A stretch of 64,000 bases of DNA from assembly GCF_026427715.1 (NCBI RefSeq), contig NZ_CP107558.1, positions 2,779,001 to 2,843,000 of the forward strand. The letters are read 5' to 3'. Both the position numbers and the translations under genes were made by a program. Positions 1 to 9,087 of the stretch are shown here, one piece after another; within the stretch, counting starts at the first letter, position 1; the number at the start of each line of letters is the position of its first letter. This DNA is from Methylocystis sp. MJC1 (lineage in GTDB: Bacteria > Pseudomonadota > Alphaproteobacteria > Rhizobiales > Beijerinckiaceae). The notes beneath the pieces are model-generated. The model saw only the letters and a program-made list of their open reading frames with translations, did not search any database and was not told the origin of the DNA.

Positions 1-30
1 GCTGTTGGCGCTGGGCTTGGGTGAGGAGCT

Positions 31-237
31 TCATTTGGCGTCTCCTTCATCCTTGGCTTCGCGCATCACGATGTCGGAGCCGTCGATGGGCAGGAGGGAG
101 AGCTTGATGTTGAAGCCCTTGCCATCCTGGTTGGCCCAGGCTGCGCCGATTTGGGTCCACAGGCTCTTCTCGCCGTTGGTTTTGCGGACCGCATAGACCC
201 GGTGCGTCGGGCGCTTGGAGCTTTCGGTGTTCGACAT
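31..237 (-). CDS. Small conserved protein of the plasmid/ICE type, 68 aa, unknown function
   Basis: A 68-residue soluble protein starting MSNTESSKRP and ending REAKDEGDAK. The open frame extends further upstream, but the residues before this ATG are Arg/Pro-rich and unlike a protein start, so I chose the ATG at 237. From memory, short proteins of this pattern (THRVYAVRK, then W..IGAAW, then GFN.KL..LP..G.DI) occur beside conjugation and replication genes on rhizobial and sphingomonad plasmids and integrative elements. That recollection is the only functional hint. No catalytic motif is visible. If correct, it marks the left flank as mobile-element DNA, in line with the defence genes that follow. 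Confidence 0.6.
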   Translation of the reverse strand: MSNTESSKRPTHRVYAVRKTNGEKSLWTQIGAAWANQDGKGFNIKLSLLPIDGSDIVMREAKDEGDAK

Positions 238-836
238 GATGTGTCCTTTCGGGCTGTGAGGTCGCCGGGCTGGCAACCTCGTTGCCCGTTCGCTCGCCGA
301 GGCGGACCGAGCGCAGCGGTCAAAAGCGCGCAGCGCCGTGCCGTAATGGGGGGCAGCCCGTAGGGGGGAACCGTTCGGTTTTGACGGCAAGCGCCGCCTC
401 GGTAGAACCGGGCAGAGTGAGAGGTTGCTGGCTTGGCGTCGCTTGTCGAAAGGACATGACGACAGCGGATACTCACCGACCTAGGCTCTACAGTAATTAT
501 TCAAGCCGAGATGCCAGTTGCCGCCATAGTCTAATTGTGGCGGACCGGAGATCCGTGAGCCAACTTGAAAAGCCGACAGAAAAAGGAAAGAAAGAGCCGT
601 AGATAGATAAGAACTACAAGCTGAAGCGAATGGCTACATCGCTTCAAACCAGCATGGGGTGGGAAAGTCCGGTTTGCGGGCTGACGGACGCGTTTCGCCC
701 TCGTCGCCTACCTCGCGTGATCGACGCTGACCTGCTCGACAGGCGGTAGCCGCTGGCCAAAAAGTTGGACATTTTATTATACGGTTGTACCCTGCATGGA
801 CTCGCCGATTAGCTGCTCGTTTTAAAGAAACCTTCC
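238..836. other. Intergenic stretch upstream of the SIR2 gene
   Basis: About 600 bases without a convincing gene; the open frames here are short and of atypical composition. It contains an inverted repeat with 8-base arms (TGAAGCGA at 622-629 and TCGCTTCA at 639-646). The last 80 bases are AT-richer and presumably hold the promoter of the SIR2 gene, but I cannot assign clear -35 and -10 boxes. Confidence 0.5.
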
Positions 837-3800
837 ATGCGTTTCCACCCAGACGGACCCGACATACCTGACGAACTTGTCGCTCTCCAAGAAAAAGGAG
901 AGGTCATCTTTATTTGTGGAGCTGGGATTTCGAGGGCAATCGGCCTTCCTGATTTTCGGGGGCTTGTTAGTAAGATCTATGAGGAGCTAGGGGAAAGCTG
1001 GGAAAGGCATCCCCCTGAATGTGAAGTTATGCGGGAGGGAGGACGGCTAGCCCACCAATATGATCGTTGCCTGCGCAGCCTTGAGAGACGCCTTGCCGCC
1101 TCTGATCTCCCTAGAAATAAAGGGATGCGCGAACGTATGCGGATCGCCATCCGCAGGGCTTTGTCAGTCCCCGAAGGAGCTAATCTAGCCAATCATCTAG
1201 CACTGCTAGCACTTTCTCGAGGCGCAGAAGGGCAGACAAGGCTGATAACGACAAACTTTGACACCCTGTTCGAAAGAGCATGGCTTGAGAAGTACCAGAA
1301 AGCTATCGCCAGTCACGCAAGTGCAGCTATGCCAGCACCCAAAGCCTCTGGGTTTGAAGGCGTCTTGCACTTGCATGGTCGCCTTGCTGATGACAGCCCC
1401 AAACTCAGTTTGGCGGAGACAGATCTTGTACTAACGAGTTCTGAATTTGGTGACGCGTACCTGCGCTCGGGCTGGGCTTCGCGTTACGTCTACGACGTCG
1501 TACGCGCCTGCACGGTTGTGCTCGTTGGCTATTCAGCCGACGATCCTCCGATGCGCTACTTGCTGGAGGTTCTGGAGGCTGACCGCGAACGATACAGCGA
1601 TTTGCACCGAGTATATGCGTTTGCGGCGAGCAAGGATGAGGAAGAGGAGCTCGAAGCCGCGCTCTGGCGTGCAAAAGGAATTGAGCCAATCCTTTACCGT
1701 CCTAGTGAAAATGATCATTCTGCCCTTTATAAAACATTAGAAGAATGGAGGGATTACGCGAACGATCCGACCGCTTGGCGGAGGGAAGCTCTTCGCGTGA
1801 TTTTTACTCAATCACCTAAGGAGCAGGGTGAGGATGAGCTTGCACGCTGCGCAGCGTTGCTACGCCACAGGGATGCGGCTCAGCTCTTAGCCGAGCTATC
1901 ACCACCTTCCGATTGGCTTTCGCCTCTGAATGATCGCCGCGTGTTTGCCGAACAAGAAAGACATGCCGGGCAATGGATTGCAGCGCGACTTAATGATGCC
2001 GACATGATCCGCGCATCGATCTCTTTGCCGTATTTTAGCGATGAATGTGCCTGGTATATTGAGCTCGCAATCGAGCAAAAGCGGGCTGAGCTATCACCGG
2101 TTCGATTAAAGGCGTGGCAATTGATTCTGAGAAGCAAGCGGCAAGTGCGAATTCCGTCGCGCATGCTCGATGACAACTGGTACACCGTGTCGAGATATAT
2201 CCGACAAGGAGATGCCGGGTACCACATTCGGCAAGTTGTTCGAAAATTGCTTCAGCCTCGCCTTACCGTGGCGAAAGCCTTTCGCTTGTCAGAACGAACT
2301 ACAGAAAATGAACCTGAGAGACTTTTCGATCTGTTGCGGATCGATTTTGACGCTCCCGATCATGTGCCTATCCGCGAAATTTTGCTGTGTTGGCCGGAGA
2401 GTTTGGATAAAGAGCTCGCTTTGTTCCGTGTATTGGAGCGGGCGTTGACCGAAGCGCTTGAAGAAGCGCACGATCTAGGCTTGCTGGATGGCTGGGACTG
2501 CGCAAGCGGCGATGTTCCATCTATTGGGGATCATCCGCAAAACAAGCACCGCCGCGGATTTTATCCAATTATCCGTGTTTTAGCTGACTTGTGGGGACGA
2601 ATTGCCTCGCGCGATCCAGAGACAGCGCGGACTCTTATTTCCAGCTGGTGGAGCTCGCCATACTTGTTGGAGAGGCGTTTTTATCTTTCGGCGCTGTGCT
2701 CCGATTCAGTGTTTTCTTGTGAGGAAGTTTGGAGTGGCTTAGACCGCCTCAGCCCGGAGGACTTCTGGTTGGGAGGAGCTCAAGTCGAGATTATGCGGCT
2801 GGTCACCCTACGTTGGCGCGAATTCGCACCAGCACAAAGGCAAGCTTTTGAAGCCCGTATATGTTCGGGCCTTCCTCGCGACCTTTTCCAGGAGGGATCT
2901 TTTGAAAAAGATGAGTGGGGTTCCGTATATGACTCGGCTGTGATGAAGCGGCTAAACCGACTTAAGTTAATGGGTTGGCCGCTAAATAATGATAGCGAGA
3001 CTCTTCTACGAGAAATCGCATCTCGGCATCCCAGATGGGCCCCGGGAGAGGGTGACCGGGATGATTTTTCTTCATGGCACGAGAGTCATTCTGGGCCTGA
3101 CGGACAGCCCGAGCTGCTGGCGAACATCGCAGATAGCGCCCTCGTATCCGAGGCTATGCGCCTGCAACGTGAAAGCCGCTGGCAGCAGGGCGACGTTTGG
3201 CGCTTGTTCTGTGCCGCCGATCCAGAGCGTGCACAGCTCGGTTTACGCAGCGAGGCGAAGGCCGGTCGCTGGGAGGTGGATGCATGGCGCGACTTTATAT
3301 GGTCTGCTACTGAGAGGAGCGAGGACACACTACAGCTTGAGCTTGCCGCATCATTGCTTGCTATGCCTGAGGCGGTTCTAACGCAGCTCTTACCGGCTGC
3401 GTGTCGTTGGCTACAAAAGCGTCGACAACTGTTGACGCGCCTCGCTTCACGTGAGGGTAATTTCCTCACACTATGGGACCGGCTAGCTGAGCTGGCCTAT
3501 CCGGCCAACGCGCCTAGCGTTGATAAGGAAGAACGCGGTGCTTACGACAGGGCATTGAATGATCCCGCGGGCGAACTAGCGGATGCTTTGCTGCGACATA
3601 TTGATGCAAGAAAGCCAGAGCAAGGCGGCGGCTTTACCGAAGAGGAAGCAATTCGGTTAAATCGCATTGTCCATTCTGATGGGGATCCAGGACTTTTGGC
3701 GCGGGCAACCCTTTGTCGATTTTTGGCCTATCTTGAAGCGACTGACCCCGATTGGGTGTTGTCGCAAATGCTGCCGTTTCTCAGTTGGGATCAGCCACAT

Positions 3801-4496
3801 GCCGCTTCTTTGTGGCGATCACGAGCATTTGACAACATCGGTACAGCGCGGCTGTTCAATGCGACGAAGACATTGATGCTTGAGGCTTTCGTAAGACCTG
3901 GCTTGGGCGATGATGAACTCGAAGGTCTAATGACGCAGTTGCTCACGATAGCCTTCGCGCACCGTCGACAAGAGCTTATAGATTACGCTTTGTCGAGCGC
4001 TGAGATCAAAAATGCCCTGGCCGCAGGTTCTGATCGACTTCGGACGAACGCCGCATGGCAGTTTTGGCGCGCAATGGGAGATGAGGCCGATAAAGCTGCA
4101 CGCTGGAATGAAATGATTGGGCCTGTTTTCCGTGGAATGTGGCCATTAGATGCCGCACTCAGAAACGAAGGCGTGTCTCAGAACCTCGTGCTAATGACTT
4201 TGGAATGCGGAGAAGCTTTTCCAGATGCTGTTGATGCTGTGATTGTTTTCCTCGTGCCTTATCAGCTTTATCTCATGGCACATACGTTACGGCTAGAGTC
4301 CGCGCATGACGATCTAATACGAAAGTTCCCACGGGCGGCATTACGGCTTGCAAGTGCAATTATCGACCCAGACAAATATCCGGTGCCTAGTGATCTCTCT
4401 TCGTTTCTGGAGTTATGTATCGAATCTGACGCTAGCGTTGCCTCTGAACCTTCATATATTCGGCTTTTCGGTTTGCGGCGGCAGCGCGCGGCATAG
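837..4496 (+). CDS. Large SIR2-domain protein, probable anti-phage NADase effector (1219 aa)
   Basis: The N-terminal 300 residues are a SIR2-type NAD-binding fold: GAGIS at residues 28-32, TTNFDTLFE near 138-146, HLHG near 179-182 (His in the catalytic position) and GYSADDP near 231-237. The remaining 900 residues are helix-rich with no motif I recognise. Stand-alone SIR2 proteins with long C-terminal regions, such as the DSR type, are known abortive-infection effectors that deplete NAD+ when a phage component is sensed; here the long C-terminus would be the sensor (inference). The gene is single, with no close partner upstream, and converges on the hsd operon with only 31 bases between the stop codons. 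Codon use is more AT-tolerant (TTA, CTA and AGA are common) than in the core genes right of 24 kb, consistent with transfer. Confidence 0.8.
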   Translation: MRFHPDGPDIPDELVALQEKGEVIFICGAGISRAIGLPDFRGLVSKIYEELGESWERHPPECEVMREGGRLAHQYDRCLRSLERRLAASDLPRNKGMRERMRIAIRRALSVPEGANLANHLALLALSRGAEGQTRLITTNFDTLFERAWLEKYQKAIASHASAAMPAPKASGFEGVLHLHGRLADDSPKLSLAETDLVLTSSEFGDAYLRSGWASRYVYDVVRACTVVLVGYSADDPPMRYLLEVLEADRERYSDLHRVYAFAASKDEEEELEAALWRAKGIEPILYRPSENDHSALYKTLEEWRDYANDPTAWRREALRVIFTQSPKEQGEDELARCAALLRHRDAAQLLAELSPPSDWLSPLNDRRVFAEQERHAGQWIAARLNDADMIRASISLPYFSDECAWYIELAIEQKRAELSPVRLKAWQLILRSKRQVRIPSRMLDDNWYTVSRYIRQGDAGYHIRQVVRKLLQPRLTVAKAFRLSERTTENEPERLFDLLRIDFDAPDHVPIREILLCWPESLDKELALFRVLERALTEALEEAHDLGLLDGWDCASGDVPSIGDHPQNKHRRGFYPIIRVLADLWGRIASRDPETARTLISSWWSSPYLLERRFYLSALCSDSVFSCEEVWSGLDRLSPEDFWLGGAQVEIMRLVTLRWREFAPAQRQAFEARICSGLPRDLFQEGSFEKDEWGSVYDSAVMKRLNRLKLMGWPLNNDSETLLREIASRHPRWAPGEGDRDDFSSWHESHSGPDGQPELLANIADSALVSEAMRLQRESRWQQGDVWRLFCAADPERAQLGLRSEAKAGRWEVDAWRDFIWSATERSEDTLQLELAASLLAMPEAVLTQLLPAACRWLQKRRQLLTRLASREGNFLTLWDRLAELAYPANAPSVDKEERGAYDRALNDPAGELADALLRHIDARKPEQGGGFTEEEAIRLNRIVHSDGDPGLLARATLCRFLAYLEATDPDWVLSQMLPFLSWDQPHAASLWRSRAFDNIGTARLFNATKTLMLEAFVRPGLGDDELEGLMTQLLTIAFAHRRQELIDYALSSAEIKNALAAGSDRLRTNAAWQFWRAMGDEADKAARWNEMIGPVFRGMWPLDAALRNEGVSQNLVLMTLECGEAFPDAVDAVIVFLVPYQLYLMAHTLRLESAHDDLIRKFPRAALRLASAIIDPDKYPVPSDLSSFLELCIESDASVASEPSYIRLFGLRRQRAA

Positions 4497-4527
4497 CCAT
4501 TAACGGCTTGAACTGTCGCGAGGCTTT

Positions 4528-5244
4528 TCAGTAGGCCCAGTCGGCCTGGGCAAGAGGGCCCTCATTCAATGTCCGACGGACGGATTGCCAGTTCGGCATA
4601 TGCCGCTCCATGAGCGTCGTGAAGCGGTCATTATGGCGGCGTTCGATCAAGTGAAGCAACTCATGGATTACTATATATTCGAGACACTCGGCGGGTTTTT
4701 TCGCGAGATCGACATTGAGGCGGATATTGCGAGAATTTGTATTGCAGCTTCCCCACTTGGTCTTCATCTTCTGAACGAACAGCTGGTTGGGTTTAACGCG
4801 AAGGATGCGCTGCCATTTGATAAGCAGCTCTTGTGCAGCGTGTTTGAGAAGAGATCGATACCAGGCATCGAGGACGGCTTGCCGCTTTGCGGATGAGCTG
4901 CCTTTGCGAACGTTTAGAAGGATGTGGCGGTGGCGTAGCATTACATTTGGCGGCGCGTCACCTTCCACGACCTTGAGGAGGTAACGCTTGCCCCAGAGAT
5001 AATGGCTCTCGCCACTTAGGAATTCACGCGCTGTTTCTCGCTCCTGCCGTTGAAAGCGCTTCTGCTGGCGCTTAATCCATTCGAGCTTTGAGATTGCAAA
5101 AACCCGAACGGTATCGAGCTTCATGCGCGTTGGTGCTGCGATGCGTACGTGGCCGGAGGGAGGATTGACGCTCAGATGGACGTTCTTGATGTTTTTGAAG
5201 ACGACTTCCACCTCAATCGAGCCAATGCGTAGCCGATTTGCCAT
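4528..5244 (-). CDS. YgjP/M48-type metallopeptidase at the end of the type I RM operon
   Basis: A 238-residue protein of the YgjP-like (DUF45, SprT-like) family. The zinc motif HELLH occurs in IVIHELLHLIERRHNDRF, followed by the family's usual C-terminal MPNW. WGSCNTNSRNIRLN upstream matches the conserved WGSC core. The start codon ATG shares one base with the hsdR stop (TGATG), so translation is probably coupled to hsdR; a TTG one codon earlier is an alternative. Such peptidases are often found beside hsdR in type I systems. Their role is unproven; turnover of HsdR or of the translocating complex is a reasonable guess. Because the IS66 insertion breaks hsdR upstream, expression may be reduced by polarity. 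Confidence 0.8.
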   Translation of the reverse strand: MANRLRIGSIEVEVVFKNIKNVHLSVNPPSGHVRIAAPTRMKLDTVRVFAISKLEWIKRQQKRFQRQERETAREFLSGESHYLWGKRYLLKVVEGDAPPNVMLRHRHILLNVRKGSSSAKRQAVLDAWYRSLLKHAAQELLIKWQRILRVKPNQLFVQKMKTKWGSCNTNSRNIRLNVDLAKKPAECLEYIVIHELLHLIERRHNDRFTTLMERHMPNWQSVRRTLNEGPLAQADWAY

Positions 5245-6359
5245 CAATACTCGCTCTGCGCCTTGACGATGAGGAAGATGCGTTCGACCCCGGCAACGTC
5301 TTTGAGGATATCATAGAGCCCTTGCTTGATAACCTGCTCCCGCGGTGCGACGCCTCGCCAATCATCGGGGCGCACGGCCTTCACCTTAGCATCAATTTGC
5401 AGCGCCAATTCTTCGTTCTGGTCGAGATTGCTCCATAGCGCACGTTTGCCTGGCGTATTGAGGCTCACCGGCGTATCTGACGCAACACCCGCCTCAACCT
5501 TTGTTGCCAGCGCGGCAATGCGCTTGAGATACTCCTCGTACTCGATAGCCTTAGCCTTACGCGCGGCTATGACTTCGTCCAACAGCGCGGACATTTTCTC
5601 GTAGAAAGCCGGGTCGCTAAGCTGCTCTTTGATAATTTTCGAGCGGACGTTGTTTTCAATGGTTTCCGCGATCGCGTCCTTATTTCCTTTGAGGCTGCTC
5701 AGCTTTTTGCTGATAGCGTCGCCAATGCCGGTTTTGACGATGAGTTCAAGCAAACCCATTGAGTCGAATGGCGATATTTTTCTCGGCTCGGAAGCCTCGA
5801 TATAGGTATCGATGAGATGACGCATATCCGCTTCGTACGCTTTAAGGTCGAGGGTCTCGCCACTCGCGTTGCGGATAATGTCTCGCAGACTTGTGTAATG
5901 CTCGATAAGCTGTTTGATACGGGAAATGTCTGCCGCGTTGTAGCCAACGCTTTCGAGCTCATCCGCGATGTTGGCATACGCGCGCAGGAGAGCGACGGTT
6001 CCCTTGTACAGGGCTGCGCGTTGAGGTTCTCTTTCCGCAAGGTCCGAGGGGATTTCGGTGTTGCCGCAGAAATAATGAATATGTTCGAGCTCGCCGTGCG
6101 GAGGCTGCACAGGCTCGCAGAGAAGGGCGAGTGCTTCAATGGCGCTGTCGAGTCGTTCCTTGCCCTTTTTCAGTCGGTCTTGAACCATGACTTCCGGCGC
6201 TGCGCCACCTGAGCTGTGATCAAGTTCCGACGTGTAGACTGAGATGGCGTTTTCAACCTTTTTGAAGAGGTCCTTGTAGTCGACGATATAGCCGAAGTCC
6301 TTGTCCTCGCCATCAAGCCGATTGGTACGGCAGATCGCCTGGAAAAGGGCGTGATCTTG
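5244..6359 (-). pseudogene. hsdR: hsdR, C-terminal fragment (type I restriction endonuclease subunit R), separated by IS66
   Basis: Reading from 6359 down, the frame opens with QDHALFQAICRTNRLDG, the conserved end of the HsdR helicase motor, and runs through the helical C-terminal domain that docks on the methylase core, ending in KAQSEY. The frame has no start of its own at the break; the first ATG is internal (about 6188). The missing N-terminal two thirds lies at 9146-11085 on the other side of the IS66 element. Joining the two halves with one copy of the 8-base target duplication gives one uninterrupted frame of 1015 residues, the normal length of HsdR. The fragment alone lacks nuclease and Walker motifs and cannot act as a restriction subunit. 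Confidence 0.9.
6352..6359. repeat. Left copy of the 8-bp target site duplication of the IS66 element
   Basis: TGATCTTG directly abuts the left end of the IS and is identical to 9146-9153 at the right end. Eight-base duplications are the hallmark of IS66-family transposition. Confidence 0.92.
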
Positions 6360-6386
6360 GTAGCCATCCGGCGTAGGCCGCAGGCG
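6360..6386 (+). repeat. IS66 left terminal inverted repeat
   Basis: Starts GTAGCCATCCGGCG and matches the reverse complement of 9119-9145 with a few mismatches and one indel; the outermost GTA is shared. Confidence 0.85.
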
Positions 6387-6402
6387 ATGCAGTCGGGCTG
6401 TT

Positions 6403-6636
6403 TCAGCGCCTGAGGAGCGTCGGATCGTTTTTATGCATTTTGATTAGTTCGATTAAATTCTCGACGCCGAAGTCGGTGAAGGCCATCACGGCGTCGTCGC
6501 CGATCCCCGACACCCATATGAGCCCGTCCTCGGGCTCCATCTCGGCGGCGACGTCGAACAGCCAATCCTCGTTTTCGCCGAGGTCCGAGGCGACCCGATT
6601 GATTGTCGTGACGTGAGAGACTTTGTTGACGTGCAT
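6403..6636 (-). CDS. Small passenger protein of the IS66 element, unknown function (77 aa)
   Basis: A 77-residue acidic protein starting MHVNKVSHVTT and ending NDPTLLRR. A TTG two codons upstream (6642) would overlap the tnpC stop; the ATG at 6636 lies 3 bases after it. The composition (many D/E, few R) is unlike a frame shadow, and the gene lies entirely inside the IS ends, directly after tnpC. Similar short genes accompany some IS66 elements in rhizobia (recollection), but no role is established. I see no DNA-binding or catalytic motif. Confidence 0.55.
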   Translation of the reverse strand: MHVNKVSHVTTINRVASDLGENEDWLFDVAAEMEPEDGLIWVSGIGDDAVMAFTDFGVENLIELIKMHKNDPTLLRR

Positions 6637-6638
6637 GA

Positions 6639-8249
6639 TCAAGCTGCACGAGCGGAGATTACCGGACCTTGTATCGCCCAGTTCCAGGGCAGCAACTCTT
6701 CAAGCCGATGTGCGGGATGGGCGGCGATACAGGACAAAACGTCTGCGAGCCATGCCTGCGGATCGACGCCATTCATTTTGGCCGTGACAATGAGACTATA
6801 CATGGCCGCAGCGCGCTGCCCTCCGCGATCGGACCCGCAGAACAGCCACGATTTTCTTCCCAGCGCGATGCCTCTTAGCCCTCGTTCTGCAGCGTTGTTG
6901 GACAAGCACACGCGTCCGTCTTCAAGGAAAAGCGTGAACGCGGCCCAGCGCTTGAGCATGTAACTGATAGCCTTGACCAGGTCGTGCCCGCGCGAGAGCC
7001 TGGCCGCCTGCTCGCGCATATAGATCCGCAGATCATCGACCAATGGACGGCTCAGCATCTGGCGGACCGACAGGCGTTCTTCCGCGCTCTTTCCATTGAT
7101 GGACCGCTCGATTTCGAACAGCGCGTCGATGCGACGCACCACCTCGATCGCGATGGGCGACAAAGGGATTTCCTTCTTGCCAGCAGCCTTGCGTCGCGCG
7201 TTCTCATCCAGATCAGCCATGGCGAAGAAGGGGCGTCGCGCATGGACCCAGCACGCCGCCTCGCGGATCGGGCCCGGCTTGCGGTCCGCTAGGTAGAGCC
7301 TGTTGTAGCCGTCATAGGCGTCGGCCTGCAGGATGCCAGCATATCCCGCCAGATGCGCCTGCGGATGTTCGCCTTTGCGGTCGCGTGAGTAATAAAAGAT
7401 GGCCGCCGGCGGCCCGGCGCCGCCGAAGGGCGCGTCGTCGCGGACATAAACCCAGCACCGACCCGTGTCGGTTTTGCCCTTCGCCAGCACGGGAACCGTG
7501 GTGTCGTCGCCGTGTAGGCGCTCGGCGGCCAGGACATGCGCCTCGATGAGACGCCGCAGCGGATCCAGCGCCGCACAGATGGAGCCGACGGCGTCGGCCA
7601 TGGTCGACAAGGAGATCGGCGCGCCTTCCAACGCATAGCGCTCCGCCTGACGGTTCAGCGGCTGATGTTGGCCGAACTTCTCGAAGGCGATCATCGCCAG
7701 AAGGCTTGGCCCCGCCCAGCCGCGCGGAACGGCATGGAACGGCGCCGGCGCCTGTGTGATCTTCTCGCAGTCCCGACAGGAGAATTTCTCTCGCACGGTC
7801 TCGATCACTTTCCACTGACGCGGCGTCGTCTCCAGCGTCTGCGTCACGTCTTCGCCGAGCTTCCGCAGCCGCGATCCGCCGCAGCAAGCGCAGCTCGTCG
7901 GCGCCTCGATTACGACGCGCTCGCGCGGTAGATGTTCCGGGAATGTGTGGCGCTCGGACCGTTTGCGCGTGAAGCCCGCGACCAGCGTGGTTTTCGTGAC
8001 CGCCTGCTCCGCCGCGAGCTCATCTTCCGTCGCGCTCGCTTCCAGCTCTTCGAGCTCGAGCGACAACTGATCGATCAGCCGCGCAGCGCGCTCCGACTTT
8101 TGCCCGTAGATCTGCCGCTGCAACTTGGCGATCTGAAGCTTTTGCGCGGCGATCAGCGCCGTGTCTTCCGACGCCTTCGCCCGTGCGACGGCCAACTCTG
8201 CTTTCAGCGCAGCATTTTCGTCGAGAAGGGCCTGGGCAGCAGCGTCCAT
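6639..8249 (-). CDS. tnpC: IS66 family transposase TnpC
   Basis: The 536-residue main transposase of the element. It has an N-terminal coiled-coil with leucine-rich heptads (about residues 1-75), then IYGQKSER, a zinc-finger-like CACCG and CRDC pair (about 118-155), and the DDE catalytic region. [10 protein letters not shown] supplies the first Asp, [13 protein letters not shown] the second, and [20 protein letters not shown] the Glu near residue 470. The length is normal for IS66 TnpC. It ends at 6639, and the passenger gene begins 3 bases later or overlaps it. It is separated from tnpB by 70 bases, the usual IS66 layout. Confidence 0.95.
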   Translation of the reverse strand: MDAAAQALLDENAALKAELAVARAKASEDTALIAAQKLQIAKLQRQIYGQKSERAARLIDQLSLELEELEASATEDELAAEQAVTKTTLVAGFTRKRSERHTFPEHLPRERVVIEAPTSCACCGGSRLRKLGEDVTQTLETTPRQWKVIETVREKFSCRDCEKITQAPAPFHAVPRGWAGPSLLAMIAFEKFGQHQPLNRQAERYALEGAPISLSTMADAVGSICAALDPLRRLIEAHVLAAERLHGDDTTVPVLAKGKTDTGRCWVYVRDDAPFGGAGPPAAIFYYSRDRKGEHPQAHLAGYAGILQADAYDGYNRLYLADRKPGPIREAACWVHARRPFFAMADLDENARRKAAGKKEIPLSPIAIEVVRRIDALFEIERSINGKSAEERLSVRQMLSRPLVDDLRIYMREQAARLSRGHDLVKAISYMLKRWAAFTLFLEDGRVCLSNNAAERGLRGIALGRKSWLFCGSDRGGQRAAAMYSLIVTAKMNGVDPQAWLADVLSCIAAHPAHRLEELLPWNWAIQGPVISARAA

Positions 8250-8319
8250 AGGCGAAGTGAATCACATATCTTGCGATTTGTGGCGCCCCAAAATGCCTCC
8301 GCCCTGGATTTTTTGCGAT

Positions 8320-8667
8320 TCACCCCGCGCTTTGCGGCCGAAAGGTCATTTGCGGATTTCGCCAATCTATCCCTTCGAGCATATAGGCCATCTGCGCCGC
8401 CGAGATCGACACCGCGCCCGCCGTCGCCGAGGGCCATATGAACTTTCCGCGATCGAGGCGTTTTGCATACAGCGACAGTCCGACGCCATCATGCCAGAGA
8501 ATTTTTGCGAGGTCGCCCCTGCGCCCGCGGAAAATGTAGAGATCGCCGGCGTGCGGGTCGCGCTTCAACTGCTCCTGCACCTGAAGGGCGAGGCCCTGCA
8601 TGCCGCGTCGCATGTCGGTGTGGCCGGTGGCGATCCAGACGCGGCAGCCCGCCGGCAACGGGATCAT
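8320..8667 (-). CDS. tnpB: IS66 accessory protein TnpB
   Basis: 115 residues of the IS66 Orf2-like (TnpB) family: CRVWIATGHTDMRRGMQGL at the start, DLYIFRGRRGD in the middle and LSLYAKRLDRGKFIWP, all characteristic. The start MIPLPAG at 8667 overlaps the tnpA stop as ATGA; the longer open frame upstream reads through tnpA in another frame and is not used. It is required together with TnpA for efficient IS66 transposition in characterised elements; its biochemical role is unknown. Confidence 0.93.
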   Translation of the reverse strand: MIPLPAGCRVWIATGHTDMRRGMQGLALQVQEQLKRDPHAGDLYIFRGRRGDLAKILWHDGVGLSLYAKRLDRGKFIWPSATAGAVSISAAQMAYMLEGIDWRNPQMTFRPQSAG

Positions 8668-9035
8668 CGCCGCAGCGCCTTCACGACCCGCGACAGCGCG
8701 GCTGCCTCGACATCGGACCACACGAGGATCCGGTCACCCTCGGCGAGGACGATCTCCATCTGGCCGGTCGGCCCCGGAGCGGAATGCTCCCCCACTGTGT
8801 CCGGCGTGATCGTCACGGGCAGGATCGGCGCGAGGTCCTGCGGCGCAGCCAGATCGACGCCGAACTGCCGGCGCCAGGTGAAGAGCTGGTTGGTGTTGAG
8901 GTCGTGCCGTCGCGCAACCTCGGCGATCGAAGCTCCGTCCTCAAGGCTCTCCTCGACGATCCGGCGCTTCTCTTCGAGAGACCAGGATCGGCGTCGGCGC
9001 CGGAGAGCCGGCGGATCGTCATCGTTGCGCGACAT
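8664..9035 (-). CDS. tnpA: IS66 accessory protein TnpA (helix-turn-helix)
   Basis: 123 residues with an N-terminal IS3/IS66 OrfA-like helix-turn-helix: RSWSLEEKRRIVEES, then IAEVARRHDLNTNQLFTWRR. This is a Trp-bracketed HTH that probably recognises the IS ends. The stop overlaps the tnpB start by 4 bases (ATGA), indicating coupled translation. It is the first gene of the element, about 110 bases inside the right end. Confidence 0.93.
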   Translation of the reverse strand: MSRNDDDPPALRRRRRSWSLEEKRRIVEESLEDGASIAEVARRHDLNTNQLFTWRRQFGVDLAAPQDLAPILPVTITPDTVGEHSAPGPTGQMEIVLAEGDRILVWSDVEAAALSRVVKALRR

Positions 9036-9087
9036 CGGCGATAGTGTCCGCTTGTAATAGAAGTGGACACGATCATCGCGCCACCCG

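Noticed and set aside
5244..6188. Independent 314-residue gene starting MVQDRLKKGK
   Set aside because: The frame continues upstream without a stop into QDHALFQAICRTN and matches HsdR; the ATG is internal, so it is a fragment, not a gene.
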